A program made the position numbers and the translations under genes. Positions 19,492-28,661 of a DNA stretch of 64,000 nt are shown here, piece after piece. The notes under the pieces are model-generated. The model worked only from the letters and a program-made list of their open reading frames with translations. It made no database searches and was not told the DNA's origin. Source of the DNA: Vibrio lentus (GTDB taxonomy: Bacteria; Pseudomonadota; Gammaproteobacteria; Enterobacterales; Vibrionaceae); assembly GCF_030409755.1 (NCBI RefSeq), contig NZ_JAUFQE010000002.1:2666001-2730000 (forward strand), given 5' to 3'. Positions within the stretch are counted from its first letter, which is position 1. Each line of letters starts with the position of its first letter.

Positions 19492-20208
19492 ATGTCTTTT
19501 GACAGTTCATCACTTGTGGTCAAACTCGAAAATATCAGCTTTCGTTGGAAGCCTGAATTATCCCCAACGCTAGAGATCCCCTCACTGCATATCCAAGCCC
19601 AAGAGCACCTTTTCATCAAAGGGCCTAGTGGTTGTGGGAAGTCAACATTATTAGGGTTATTGACCGGAATTAACCAAGCAGAGCAAGGTGAAGTTTCTAT
19701 CCTTGGCCAAGATCTCACACAGCTAACGCCTCGCCAGAGAGACAAGTTCAGAGCCGATCATATTGGCTATATATTCCAACAATTTAATCTGCTTCCTTAC
19801 TTATCCGTGATCGACAATGTGACGCTTCCTTGCCAGTTTTCAAAGATTCGTAAACAGCAAGTCACTGAAAGTCAGAACAGCCTGCAAGCCACCGCTCAAG
19901 AATTATTGCTCAGATTAAAGCTACCGCAAGCCTTAATGAACAAACCTGTTACTGAGCTGAGTATTGGTCAACAGCAACGTGTCGCTGCAGCTCGCGCTTT
20001 AATCGGCCAACCAAAGATCATCATTGCCGACGAACCAACATCGGCTTTGGATCATGACAACCGAGAAGCCTTCATCGAATTGTTACTCGAGCAAGCAAAT
20101 CAAGCCGGGTCTACTCTGATATTTGTCAGTCACGATCCAACATTAGAAAAGCTGTTCACTCGAACCATAGATTTAAAAACCGTTAACCAAGCTAAGGTTG
20201 TCGTATGA
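19492..20208 (+). CDS. ABC transporter ATPase of the Zrg-type zinc system
   Basis: 238-residue ATPase with Walker A GPSGCGKS at about residues 44-51, signature LSIGQQQR and Walker B IIIADEPTSALD. It belongs to the MacB/LolD-type branch that pairs with FtsX-like permeases rather than to classical ZnuC importers. Overlaps the permease gene by four bases. In the V. cholerae Zrg system an ATPase of this kind is required for zinc uptake; how such a mechanotransmission-type ABC pair serves uptake is not clear. Confidence 0.87.
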   Translation: MSFDSSSLVVKLENISFRWKPELSPTLEIPSLHIQAQEHLFIKGPSGCGKSTLLGLLTGINQAEQGEVSILGQDLTQLTPRQRDKFRADHIGYIFQQFNLLPYLSVIDNVTLPCQFSKIRKQQVTESQNSLQATAQELLLRLKLPQALMNKPVTELSIGQQQRVAAARALIGQPKIIIADEPTSALDHDNREAFIELLLEQANQAGSTLIFVSHDPTLEKLFTRTIDLKTVNQAKVVV

Positions 20209-21464
20209 AAGTAATTACTCACTTAGCCCTAAAAAGCGTACTCAACCGTAAAGCCACCGCTATTCTGACGATTCTCACCGTGGCAGTGTCAGTGATTCTA
20301 TTACTCGGTGTTGAACGTGTAAGAACCGAAGCAAAGAGCAGTTTTGCCAATACGATTTCAGGTACTGACCTTATCGTTGGTGGCCGTTCTGGTCAGGTAA
20401 ACCTACTGCTTTATTCAGTATTTAGAATCGGTAATGCAACCAACAATATCGACTGGAAAAGTTACGAAGAATTTAGCCAGCATAATGCCGTAAAGTGGGC
20501 GATACCCATCTCATTGGGAGATTCGCACAAAGGCTTCCGAGTTATGGGTACAAACCATAGCTACTTCGAAAACTATCGCTATGGAAGTAAGCAACCACTT
20601 ACTTTTCAGCAGGGTAAAGAGTTTAAACAGCTATTTGATGTAGTAATTGGGGCTGATGTCGCGAAGAAGTTAGATTACAAAATCGGTGATCACATCATTC
20701 TTGCACACGGTATCAGTGATGTTGCCTTTAGTCGCCATGATAACCTGCCCTTCACAATTGTCGGTATACTCGCGCCAACCGGCACACCAGTAGATAAAAC
20801 CGTGCATGTTTCGTTAGAGGCTATTGAAGCGATTCACGTGGGCTGGGAATCAGGAGCCAACCTAGGGCACACGCCAGATGCAGAAACATTAAAGACCTAT
20901 GATTTCCAACCTAAGCAGATTACCGCGATGATGGTTGGCCTTAAATCGAAAATCCAAACCTTTGCACTGCAACGAGAAATCAATAACTATCGCCAAGAAC
21001 CTTTGAGCGCCATTATGCCGGGTATTGCGCTTCATGAATTGTGGGGAATGATGGCCGTTGCAGAACAAGCACTACTGATTGTTTCAGGGTTTGTTGTAGT
21101 CGCGGGACTATTAGGAATGCTAAGTAGCCTACTGACTAGCTTGCAAGAAAGACGTCGAGAGATGGCCATTTTGCGTGCGATGGGAGCAAGGCCTCGCCAT
21201 GTCTTTGGTTTACTGATCAGTGAAGCAAGTGCACTGACCTTCCTTGGTATAACACTAGGGGTTGCAGTTTTGTTTGCCCTAATCGCAGTAGTTGCTCCTA
21301 TTGTGCAACAAAGCTATGGTATCAATATATCGATATCCGCAATCACCCCTCATGAGTGGAAACTGCTTATACTGGTACAAGTTGCCGGAATCATTATCGG
21401 CTTTATTCCCGCTTTCAGGGCTTACCGTCAGTCATTGTCTGATGGCATGACTATTCGAATCTAA
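20205..21464 (+). CDS. FtsX/MacB-type ABC permease of the Zrg-type zinc system
   Basis: 419 residues: one N-terminal membrane helix, a large periplasmic domain (about residues 40-270) and three C-terminal helices carrying the FtsX signature (LTSLQERRREMAILRAMGARP). This is the MacB/LolCE topology. It starts inside the ATPase stop (ATGA overlap) and is followed 14 bases later by a DUF3299 gene. Inner membrane partner of the ATPase in the operon. Confidence 0.87.
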   Translation: MKVITHLALKSVLNRKATAILTILTVAVSVILLLGVERVRTEAKSSFANTISGTDLIVGGRSGQVNLLLYSVFRIGNATNNIDWKSYEEFSQHNAVKWAIPISLGDSHKGFRVMGTNHSYFENYRYGSKQPLTFQQGKEFKQLFDVVIGADVAKKLDYKIGDHIILAHGISDVAFSRHDNLPFTIVGILAPTGTPVDKTVHVSLEAIEAIHVGWESGANLGHTPDAETLKTYDFQPKQITAMMVGLKSKIQTFALQREINNYRQEPLSAIMPGIALHELWGMMAVAEQALLIVSGFVVVAGLLGMLSSLLTSLQERRREMAILRAMGARPRHVFGLLISEASALTFLGITLGVAVLFALIAVVAPIVQQSYGINISISAITPHEWKLLILVQVAGIIIGFIPAFRAYRQSLSDGMTIRI

Positions 21465-21478
21465 AATAGGAACCTACG

Positions 21479-21994
21479 ATGCAACGCAAATTCCTACTGA
21501 TATTTGGGCTACTTCTGTTCCCATTTATCAGCACAGCTCACGCTGAAACCGCACCGACTGACGAATCGGTATTAACTTTGGATTGGATTGATTTGATTCC
21601 GGAATCAGAACGTGCTCAGCTGGATTCGTTCGGCATGCCGACGGTTAACCACGACAGCATGGACAAACCTCAACAATCGACACTTGGCGCTGTTCGCCCT
21701 GAGCTGAATGGCAGCACAGTAAAGATTCCTGGCTTTGTGATTCCATTGGAAGGTGATGAAAACATGATCACTGAATTTCTGCTGGTACCGTACTTTGGCG
21801 CATGTATCCACGTGCCGCCACCGCCGCCGAACCAAATCATCTACGTGAAGTTCCCTAAAGGTGCACCAATACAGCAACTATGGGATGTGATTTATTTAGT
21901 AGGTACGCTAAAAACCGAGTCAATAAGCCACGACTTAGCTCAAACAGGTTATCTTATTGAAGGTACAGCAATAGAAGAATATGACGACATGTAG
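21479..21994 (+). CDS. DUF3299 periplasmic protein, last gene of zinc operon
   Basis: 171 residues with a cleavable signal (MQRKFLLIFGLLLFPFISTAHA). The conserved core reads GFVIPLEGDENMITEFLLVPYFGACIHVPPPPPNQ, the hallmark of DUF3299, with a single Cys and neighbouring His that could bind metal. It closes the Zrg-type operon 14 bases after the permease and is presumably a periplasmic accessory of zinc uptake. Exact role unknown. Confidence 0.83.
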   Translation: MQRKFLLIFGLLLFPFISTAHAETAPTDESVLTLDWIDLIPESERAQLDSFGMPTVNHDSMDKPQQSTLGAVRPELNGSTVKIPGFVIPLEGDENMITEFLLVPYFGACIHVPPPPPNQIIYVKFPKGAPIQQLWDVIYLVGTLKTESISHDLAQTGYLIEGTAIEEYDDM

Positions 21995-22084
21995 TCATTA
22001 GAAGGGTGGCTCACGGATGAGCTGCCATCACTGAACAAGTGAACTTATTAAATAACAGTTTCATAACGATATTGTTAGACTAGA

Positions 22085-22189
22085 TTACGCGATGTAATTA
22101 GACAAATATGCTAGGACAGCGACATAAGTAGCGAGTAATAACCCTATACTAAGCTGTTTCTTCAGCTTGTTATCATTGACTTGATTCAT
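22085..22189 (-). CDS. Unlisted 34-residue single-helix membrane peptide
   Basis: A short frame with a very strong ribosome site (AAGGAGGAG, spacing 3-8 to ATG at 22189). It encodes a charged N-terminus (MNQVNDNKLKKQ), one hydrophobic helix (LSIGLLLATYVAVLAYLS) and a short NYIA tail, ending TAA. The layout (basic residues before the helix) predicts an inner-membrane peptide with N-in orientation. An imperfect Fur-like sequence lies about 30 bases upstream. No homology can be asserted from sequence alone; the strong Shine-Dalgarno is the main argument that it is real. Confidence 0.65.
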   Translation of the reverse strand: MNQVNDNKLKKQLSIGLLLATYVAVLAYLSNYIA

Positions 22190-22345
22190 AACTCCTCCTT
22201 GAGAATTACAACAAATTTAACATTTTATTATCATTAGCAAAAGTAAAATTTTGTTGAAACCTTCAACTCTGCACGCAAAATCTAGCCACCAATAAGATAA
22301 AGAGTTACATTTTAGACAGTTAAGTCGTCTCCTTACGGTACTCTT
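22190..22345. promoter_or_regulatory. Divergent regulatory region with a Fur-like sequence
   Basis: AT-rich gap between the minus-strand peptide gene and the plus-strand TIGR03899-like gene. At 22220-22238, read on the minus strand, GCTAATGATAATAAAATGT matches the Fur 19-mer GATAATGATAATCATTATC at 12 positions, strong in the left half only. Promoter elements for the two genes are not unambiguous. Confidence 0.35.
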
Positions 22346-23254
22346 ATGTCAGAAACCAAACAGCCAGTGATCATTGAGCATGCTAGCGATACACAGCACA
22401 AGCATGAGAAAAAGCCTCATATTACCGACAGCACAAGCAGAATGCTGCACATCGCACAGAGCTTCGGCTTAGATTCCTTAATCAGTCATAGTGCAAAACC
22501 AAGCGATAAAGCTGAGAGTACGCTTATCGAGCGGGCGCTATTACGAGAGAAAAAACGTAAAGAACTGCGTCAAAAGAATCTAGAACAGATTCTGAAATTG
22601 GCGCACTCTTCATGTAAGGATGAAGCGGCTGGAGATCCTGATCAGGACTGGTTATATCGCTTTTTCGATATGGCACAAGAGATCCACAATACATCGATGC
22701 AGAGACTATGGGCTCAGGTATTAAAAAGAGAAGTCACCAACCCAGGTTCGACGTCGATGAAGGCACTGCAGATCTTGCAAGACATGACGCCAAAAGAAGC
22801 ACTCACCCTACAAAGAGCGGCGTCACTTGGCTGTAGTTTTGGTAGTGATAGCAGCAGAAAGCTATTACTTGGTTTCAAATCTCATGCTGGAATATTCAGT
22901 TTCGGCAAAAGAGACACCACCAACACCATCAACCTTGGTGGACACAACCTACCCTACTCTAGCCTGCTCCATTTAATTGAGCTCGGTATCATTCTAGGCA
23001 CTGAATTAGAGTCTGGTGAGATTGATTTCGACCCAGCGTTGCACCTGACTTATCAAGGTAAGAGCATGTCACTGGCACCTATCTCAAAAGGGGTTAAGCT
23101 GGTTTACTACCGATTCAGTCCAACCGGTAATGAGTTGTGCACCTTACTTGGCAACAAACCCAACATGCAGTATTACGACCAACTGATTACTCTATTGAGT
23201 CAGAAGTTCACGGTACAGACAGAAGTGAAAAGCAGTGTGAATTACACCGTCTAG
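22346..23254 (+). CDS. Conserved hypothetical protein, TIGR03899-like
   Basis: 302 residues, no signal peptide or membrane segment. The N-terminal third is highly charged and helical (LLREKKRKELRQKNLEQILKL, coiled-coil potential at about residues 62-85). The middle contains WLYRFFDMAQEIHNTSMQRLWAQVLKRE, a pattern seen in the TIGR03899/DUF2806 group of gamma-proteobacterial proteins, where function is unknown. The C-terminal part looks globular (YRFSPTGNELCTLLG). It stands alone, with no operon partner. Confidence 0.7.
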   Translation: MSETKQPVIIEHASDTQHKHEKKPHITDSTSRMLHIAQSFGLDSLISHSAKPSDKAESTLIERALLREKKRKELRQKNLEQILKLAHSSCKDEAAGDPDQDWLYRFFDMAQEIHNTSMQRLWAQVLKREVTNPGSTSMKALQILQDMTPKEALTLQRAASLGCSFGSDSSRKLLLGFKSHAGIFSFGKRDTTNTINLGGHNLPYSSLLHLIELGIILGTELESGEIDFDPALHLTYQGKSMSLAPISKGVKLVYYRFSPTGNELCTLLGNKPNMQYYDQLITLLSQKFTVQTEVKSSVNYTV

Positions 23255-23418
23255 GCACTCGACGGTGCAAAAAATAGACGGTGTAAAAGGTGAAGAGTAT
23301 TAAGAAGAATAAAGAGAATCTAGAGGATAGGTTTCTTGTCTCGGTAAACCAAGGCTGCACTATTTATCGGTCGTGAATAAGCAGATAAACAGCTGAGTAG
23401 CCTTACATACCAACGATC

Positions 23419-24039
23419 TCAATTGGCTAAAATATTACGCTTCTCTAAAGCATCAATACACAATTCGACCAGTTCATCGAGTGTCTTCTCACCCGCAGGT
23501 AGATCTATCTCAGGATTCTGAGGCGCTTCGTACACTGAGCTAATGCCCGTAAAATTCGGGATTTCTCCAGCACGCGCTTTCTTATACAAACCTTTAGGAT
23601 CACGCTGTTCGCAAACCTCAAGTGGCGTATTAACAAACACCTCTAGAAACTCACCTTCCGGCAATAAATCACGCACCAACTGTCTCTCCGCTTGATGTGG
23701 AGAAATAAACGCTGACAACACGATCAAACCCGCGTCCGCCATCAATTTAGCGAGCTCACCAATACGACGGATATTCTCTCGACGGTCTTGCTCAGAGAAG
23801 CCCAAGTCACTACATAATCCGTGACGGACATTATCACCATCCAATAAGTAAGTATGGTAACCAAGCTGTGCCAAGCGGTTTTCTAATGCTCCAGCGACTG
23901 TCGACTTCCCAGAACCAGATAAACCCGTGAACCAGAGCACGGCTGGTTTTTGTGATTTCAGATCAGAGCGAAATGTTTTATCAATCGAGTGTTGATGCCA
24001 CACAACATTCTCATCTTTTGGTTTGAGTACTGCGGTCAT
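23419..24039 (-). CDS. cysC: Adenylylsulfate kinase CysC
   Basis: 206 residues with P-loop GLSGSGKS at about residues 39-46 and the APS-binding stretch [16 protein letters not shown]. It phosphorylates APS to PAPS, the second activation step of sulfate assimilation, in the cytosol. Last gene of the cysD-cysN-transporter-cysC unit, 24 bases after the transporter gene. Confidence 0.96.
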   Translation of the reverse strand: MTAVLKPKDENVVWHQHSIDKTFRSDLKSQKPAVLWFTGLSGSGKSTVAGALENRLAQLGYHTYLLDGDNVRHGLCSDLGFSEQDRRENIRRIGELAKLMADAGLIVLSAFISPHQAERQLVRDLLPEGEFLEVFVNTPLEVCEQRDPKGLYKKARAGEIPNFTGISSVYEAPQNPEIDLPAGEKTLDELVELCIDALEKRNILAN

Positions 24040-24063
24040 AATTAGTCCTTTAAATAAACAGCA

Positions 24064-25788
24064 TTAAAATGGGAAAAAGTAAGGAATTAGGGTCAGCACC
24101 AAGCCCGAATAGACAATCGAGATTGGGATGCCGATACGTAGATAATCCGTGAGATGGTAATTACCTACGCTATAAACAAGTAAATTAGTTTGGTAGCCGT
24201 ATGGCGAAATAAAACTAGCACTGGCACCAAATAGAACCGCCATAATGAATGGCATAGGGTCAACGCCATAGCCGATAGCCATGCTATAGCCGATTGGGAA
24301 AGAGAGTGCTGCGGCCGCATTATTGGTAACAAGTTCTGTCAAAACCAATGTCATGAAATAAGTCGCGACTAACGCACCAAACACGCCCCAGCCATTAAAG
24401 GCTTCCATAAACATCAGCCCCATCCGCTCAGACAAACCCGATGAAATCATCAATTGAGCAATAGAAAGTGCAGAGCCAACGATCACCACAATATCAACCG
24501 GAAAACGGCGACGAAGCTCACCCAGTTGCACCACACCAAAGGCCACCAGCAACAGTAAGAAACCAGCCAGCCCTTTGATAATCGGCACGACTTCAGCAAG
24601 GGCTAAACCAATCACACTGGCAAAACCGAGCAATACAAACGTCGATTTATCCGCATCAAGCTTGGCACTCGAGTCCAAGTCATTCATCAACACAAATTCT
24701 TTGCTGTGTTGCTGGCGCTGTTCTTCAAAGCGTTTGCCAGGAACCAGAATCAAGGTATCACCAGCGGTTAGCGTGATGTTTCCAAGACCACCTTCAAGGC
24801 GCTCATGGCCACGACGAATGGCAACCACAACCGCATCGAAACGGTCTCTGAACTGGCTGGTTTTCAGGGTTTTGTTACAGAAGCTTGCCGACGAGCTCAC
24901 CACAACCTCAACAAAGCTCTGGCCGTTAAGGTGATGTTGGCCAAACAGGGTTAATCCTTGGATTTCTTGCAGTGTCGCCACACTCTCGACATCGCCACAA
25001 AACAGCAGTCGGTCACGAGCTTGCAATATGAAATCAGGGTCGATAGACGCCGTGGTTTTACCGTCTCGAATCACTTCCGCTAAGAACAATTTTCTCAGAG
25101 CTCTAAGATTATTTTCGCTAACACTGCGGCCAACTAACGGTGAACCGGGCTCAACTCTGGCTTCTAGAAAGTAAGGCAGATCGTCCTGCGATCCATCATC
25201 GTAGCTTGGTAGGAAGTAACTCAGAGGAATAAGGATCAACACACCACCGATCAAGACCGCTAAACCGATCAAGGTTGGTGTGAAAAAATTTAAGCTCGGC
25301 AATCCCGCATCTTCAACAAAGCTATTGATGATCAAATTGGTTGAAGTGCCGATCAATGTCAGCGTTCCACCTAAGATGGCAGCGTAAGACAGAGGGATAA
25401 GTAACTTAGATGGCGCGTGTTGCTGATTACGTTTGATCGCTCCGATCAAAGAGACAACCACCGCTGTGTTATTAGTAAAAGAAGAAAGTAACGCTGTGGA
25501 AATACCCAACTTCGCAACCACGGTACCTAGCCTGCCTTCAGAGATATTGCGGCTAACCCAGCTGATTAAGCGAGTTTTCTCCAACGCACTTGATGCGAGG
25601 ATCAGAAGAATTAAAGTCAGTAACGAGGAGTTAGTGAAGTTATTGGCTAAGCTCGACAAGTCGATCATACCAGCCATAAAAGCAATAAACGCCGCGCCAG
25701 CAAAGATAAAGCTTGGCTTAATACGGGTAACGAGCAGGCAAGTAATAATGCCGAGCAAAATCGCTAATACAAATCCTTGTTGCCACAT
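24064..25788 (-). CDS. SLC13-type sulfate permease with two RCK_C (TrkA-C) domains
   Basis: 574 residues, about eleven hydrophobic segments split by a cytosolic insert (about residues 200-370) that contains two TrkA-C/RCK_C-like domains (EARVEPGSPLVGRSVSENNL and GDTLILVPGKRFEEQ). Membrane motifs SSFTNNTAVV and TELVTNNAAAAL are the paired SLC13/DASS Asn-Asn-Thr substrate and Na+ sites. It lies between cysN and cysC, so sulfate is the likely substrate; the usual CysTWA importer is not part of this cluster. Inner membrane. Confidence 0.88.
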   Translation of the reverse strand: MWQQGFVLAILLGIITCLLVTRIKPSFIFAGAAFIAFMAGMIDLSSLANNFTNSSLLTLILLILASSALEKTRLISWVSRNISEGRLGTVVAKLGISTALLSSFTNNTAVVVSLIGAIKRNQQHAPSKLLIPLSYAAILGGTLTLIGTSTNLIINSFVEDAGLPSLNFFTPTLIGLAVLIGGVLILIPLSYFLPSYDDGSQDDLPYFLEARVEPGSPLVGRSVSENNLRALRKLFLAEVIRDGKTTASIDPDFILQARDRLLFCGDVESVATLQEIQGLTLFGQHHLNGQSFVEVVVSSSASFCNKTLKTSQFRDRFDAVVVAIRRGHERLEGGLGNITLTAGDTLILVPGKRFEEQRQQHSKEFVLMNDLDSSAKLDADKSTFVLLGFASVIGLALAEVVPIIKGLAGFLLLLVAFGVVQLGELRRRFPVDIVVIVGSALSIAQLMISSGLSERMGLMFMEAFNGWGVFGALVATYFMTLVLTELVTNNAAAALSFPIGYSMAIGYGVDPMPFIMAVLFGASASFISPYGYQTNLLVYSVGNYHLTDYLRIGIPISIVYSGLVLTLIPYFFPF

Positions 25789-25853
25789 ATACCCGTCCTT
25801 TATGGCGGAAACGATGAGTTTCCACCTGATTCAATAAGCTGTTGCTTGGTCGT

Positions 25854-27284
25854 TTATGACTTCAGTAATTGGCTTAGATCTTTGGCATCCCAATGAGGGA
25901 AGTGCTTACGAACCAGAGCGTTGAACTCAAGTTCAAATGCAGAGAAGTTACCGACTTGCTGTTCAACAGAATCCAAACGGTCTCGAATCAAACCCGCACC
26001 AACCGTCACGTTGGTTAGACGGTCGATAACGATAAAGCCACCGGTATCGGCACTCTCACGGTATTTATCCAGTGCGACAGTCTCGTTCAGTGACCATTCA
26101 CACAAACCAATACCGTTCAGTGGTAACTCATCGACAGCGTGAGTCGACAGGTTGTTGATGTCATATTGATGACGAACCGTTTCAACCTGACCGACGGTTT
26201 TCTTGCCTGCGATTTTGATGTCGTAAGCTTTACCCGGTTGCAATGGTTGCTCTGTCATCCACACGATGTCTGCCAATACATGGTTAGTGGATTCAATTTG
26301 CGCGTTTTCCAACACAATCAAATCACCACGGCTGATATCGATTTCATCTTCAAGAGTCAGTGTTACCGCCAAACCCGCTTGTGCTGATTCAAGTTCACCA
26401 TCAAAGGTCACAATACTTGCCACCTTAGAGGTTTTACCTGAAGGCAACGCCTTGATTTCATCACCCACACTGACACGGCCAGACGCAACGGTGCCTGCAA
26501 AACCACGGAAGTCTAAGTTAGGACGATTGACATACTGCACAGGGAAACGGAATTCGCCTGCAGAACGTTTTTGGTCAATGTCGACGTTCTCTAACACTTC
26601 TAATAGAGACGGACCTTCGAACCATGCAAGCTCTTTGCTTGGCGCAGCAACGTTAATACCTTCAAGTGCCGAAACTGGCAGAATCTGAATATTAGTTTCG
26701 CCCTCTAGGTTTTCAGCAAACTCTAGGTACTGATCGCGAATCTCCTCAAAACGATCTTGCGAGTACTCGACGAGATCCATTTTGTTGACTGCGACGATGA
26801 AATGCTTCAAACCAAGCAGGTTAGAAATAAACGAGTGACGACGTGTTTGATCCAGTACACCCTTACGAGCATCAATCAAGATCACAGCCAGATCACACGT
26901 TGAAGCGCCTGTTGCCATGTTGCGCGTGTACTGCTCATGCCCAGGAGTATCAGCAATAATGAATTTACGTTTTTGCGTCGAGAAGTAGCGATAAGCCACA
27001 TCGATCGTGATGCCTTGCTCACGTTCAGCTTGCAAGCCATCAACAAGCAATGCCAAGTCAGGTTTCTCACCTGTAGTACCCACTCGTTGGCTATCCGAGT
27101 GAACCGCTGCTAGCTGATCTTCATAAATCTGTTTTGTATCATGGAGCAAGCGACCGATTAGCGTACTTTTACCATCGTCTACCGAGCCACAAGTTAAAAA
27201 TCTAAGCATAGATTTATGCTGATGCTGACTTAGATAACCTTCAATCCCTAGTTCAGCCAATTCGGCTTCTACTGCACTATTCAT
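25854..27284 (-). CDS. cysN: Sulfate adenylyltransferase subunit 1, CysN
   Basis: 476 residues. The GTPase motifs are complete: GSVDDGKST at about residues 33-41, [12 protein letters not shown], and NKMD. Translation-factor-like barrel domains follow. CysN couples GTP hydrolysis to APS formation by CysD. It follows cysD by 18 bases. No fused CysC domain is present; the kinase is a separate gene downstream. Confidence 0.96.
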   Translation of the reverse strand: MNSAVEAELAELGIEGYLSQHQHKSMLRFLTCGSVDDGKSTLIGRLLHDTKQIYEDQLAAVHSDSQRVGTTGEKPDLALLVDGLQAEREQGITIDVAYRYFSTQKRKFIIADTPGHEQYTRNMATGASTCDLAVILIDARKGVLDQTRRHSFISNLLGLKHFIVAVNKMDLVEYSQDRFEEIRDQYLEFAENLEGETNIQILPVSALEGINVAAPSKELAWFEGPSLLEVLENVDIDQKRSAGEFRFPVQYVNRPNLDFRGFAGTVASGRVSVGDEIKALPSGKTSKVASIVTFDGELESAQAGLAVTLTLEDEIDISRGDLIVLENAQIESTNHVLADIVWMTEQPLQPGKAYDIKIAGKKTVGQVETVRHQYDINNLSTHAVDELPLNGIGLCEWSLNETVALDKYRESADTGGFIVIDRLTNVTVGAGLIRDRLDSVEQQVGNFSAFELEFNALVRKHFPHWDAKDLSQLLKS

Positions 27285-27302
27285 TTTTCTTTCCTTAGAT
27301 TC

Positions 27303-28211
27303 TTAGAAATAACCTTGGCGCTTTTTCAGCTCCATTGAGCCCGACTGATCATGGTCAATCGCTCGACCCTGACGCTCACTGGACGTTGCCACCAGCATCT
27401 CTTCAATAATGCCTGTTAGCGTATTCGCCTCAGATTCAACGGCTCCGGTTAGTGGGTAACAGCCCAAAGTACGGAAGCGAACGCTTTTCTCTTCAATCAC
27501 TTCACCTTCTTGCAGCTCCATACGGTCATCATCAACCATGATCAGCATGCCATCACGCTCAACCACAGGACGTTTGTCTGAAAGGTAAAGTGGAACAATA
27601 TCGATGCTCTCTAGGTAGATGTATTGCCAGATATCAAGCTCAGTCCAGTTAGATAGCGGGAAGACACGAATGCTTTCGCCCTTATTAACCTGACCGTTGT
27701 AGGTGTGCCAAAGCTCAGGACGCTGGTTTTTTGGATCCCATGTGTGGTTCTTGTCGCGGAAAGAATAAACACGCTCTTTCGCTCGAGATTTTTCTTCGTC
27801 ACGACGCGCACCACCAAAAGCGGCATCGAACCCGTACTTGTTTAACGCCTGCTTAAGGCCTTGAGTTTTCATGATGTCAGTGTGCTTAGAAGAACCATGT
27901 ACGAACGGGCTACATCCCATCTCAATACCTTCTGGGTTCTTATGTACTAAAAGGTCGAAGCCGTACTTTTTAGCCGTACGATCACGAAACTCAATCATCT
28001 CGCGGAATTTCCAATCCGTATCAACGTGCAATAGTGGGAATGGAATCTTGCCTGGATAAAACGCTTTGCGAGCTAAATGAAGCATCACAGAAGAATCTTT
28101 ACCGATGGAGTACATCATCACTGGGTTATCAAACTCAGCAGCAACTTCACGGATAATATGAATACTTTCCGCTTCAAGCTGTTTTAGGTGGGTTAAACGT
28201 TCTTGGTCCAT
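27303..28211 (-). CDS. cysD: Sulfate adenylyltransferase subunit 2, CysD
   Basis: 302 residues, PP-loop ATP pyrophosphatase family with the loop [11 protein letters not shown] at about residues 35-45 and conserved [20 protein letters not shown]. With CysN it makes APS from ATP and sulfate. First gene of the operon; the long upstream region must hold its promoter and a presumed CysB site. Confidence 0.96.
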   Translation of the reverse strand: MDQERLTHLKQLEAESIHIIREVAAEFDNPVMMYSIGKDSSVMLHLARKAFYPGKIPFPLLHVDTDWKFREMIEFRDRTAKKYGFDLLVHKNPEGIEMGCSPFVHGSSKHTDIMKTQGLKQALNKYGFDAAFGGARRDEEKSRAKERVYSFRDKNHTWDPKNQRPELWHTYNGQVNKGESIRVFPLSNWTELDIWQYIYLESIDIVPLYLSDKRPVVERDGMLIMVDDDRMELQEGEVIEEKSVRFRTLGCYPLTGAVESEANTLTGIIEEMLVATSSERQGRAIDHDQSGSMELKKRQGYF

Positions 28212-28661
28212 TTCAGTGCTTCCTTTAAGGCTCGCAGTACGAGCAATTCATTACTTGGTCTTGCCAAGCAAGGGATTTAACTCATCCACTTGAGTGAATG
28301 GGAGTATTGGCACTAGAAGAAAACAGAAGCTTCGTTTTGAGCTATCCTTGCTATTCATCTGCCTGATACGTCCTTGATATAGGCATTATGACGAGCCTCT
28401 CATATTACTGGAAATTCTAAAATTTCATTTTTTATTCGAAAAGCTGATAAGGGATGAGATTCATCGATAAATTGGTGAAATGAATGGACTAATACTATCG
28501 ATGTGATTTGTACATTGATTGAGCAGGTTTGGGAGGCGTCTTGCAGAACACCATAAAGTAATCGATCTAAGTCACGAATTAACATTCGTTGTAATCATTG
28601 TTTCATTCGGTTTTGTTACATTACGCAACGAATTTTCTACTATCCACTTTGGAGCTACAAA
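28212..28661. other. Long divergent intergenic region cysD / cpdB
   Basis: 450 bases without a convincing gene. It is AT rich and must hold the cysD and cpdB promoters. CysB sites are too loosely defined to assign by eye. A half-site TGTGA followed by TTTGTACAT around 28499-28512 is too weak to call a CRP site. A TTGTTA near 28614 is a possible -35 for cpdB but without a good -10. Confidence 0.4.

Noticed and set aside
22000..22045. Hairpin after the DUF3299 gene as operon terminator (GGTGGCTC / GAGCTGCC)
   Set aside because: Imperfect stem with two wobble pairs and no T run.
28490..28520. Possible CRP site upstream of cpdB
   Set aside because: Only one half (TGTGA) is good; the second half does not match.
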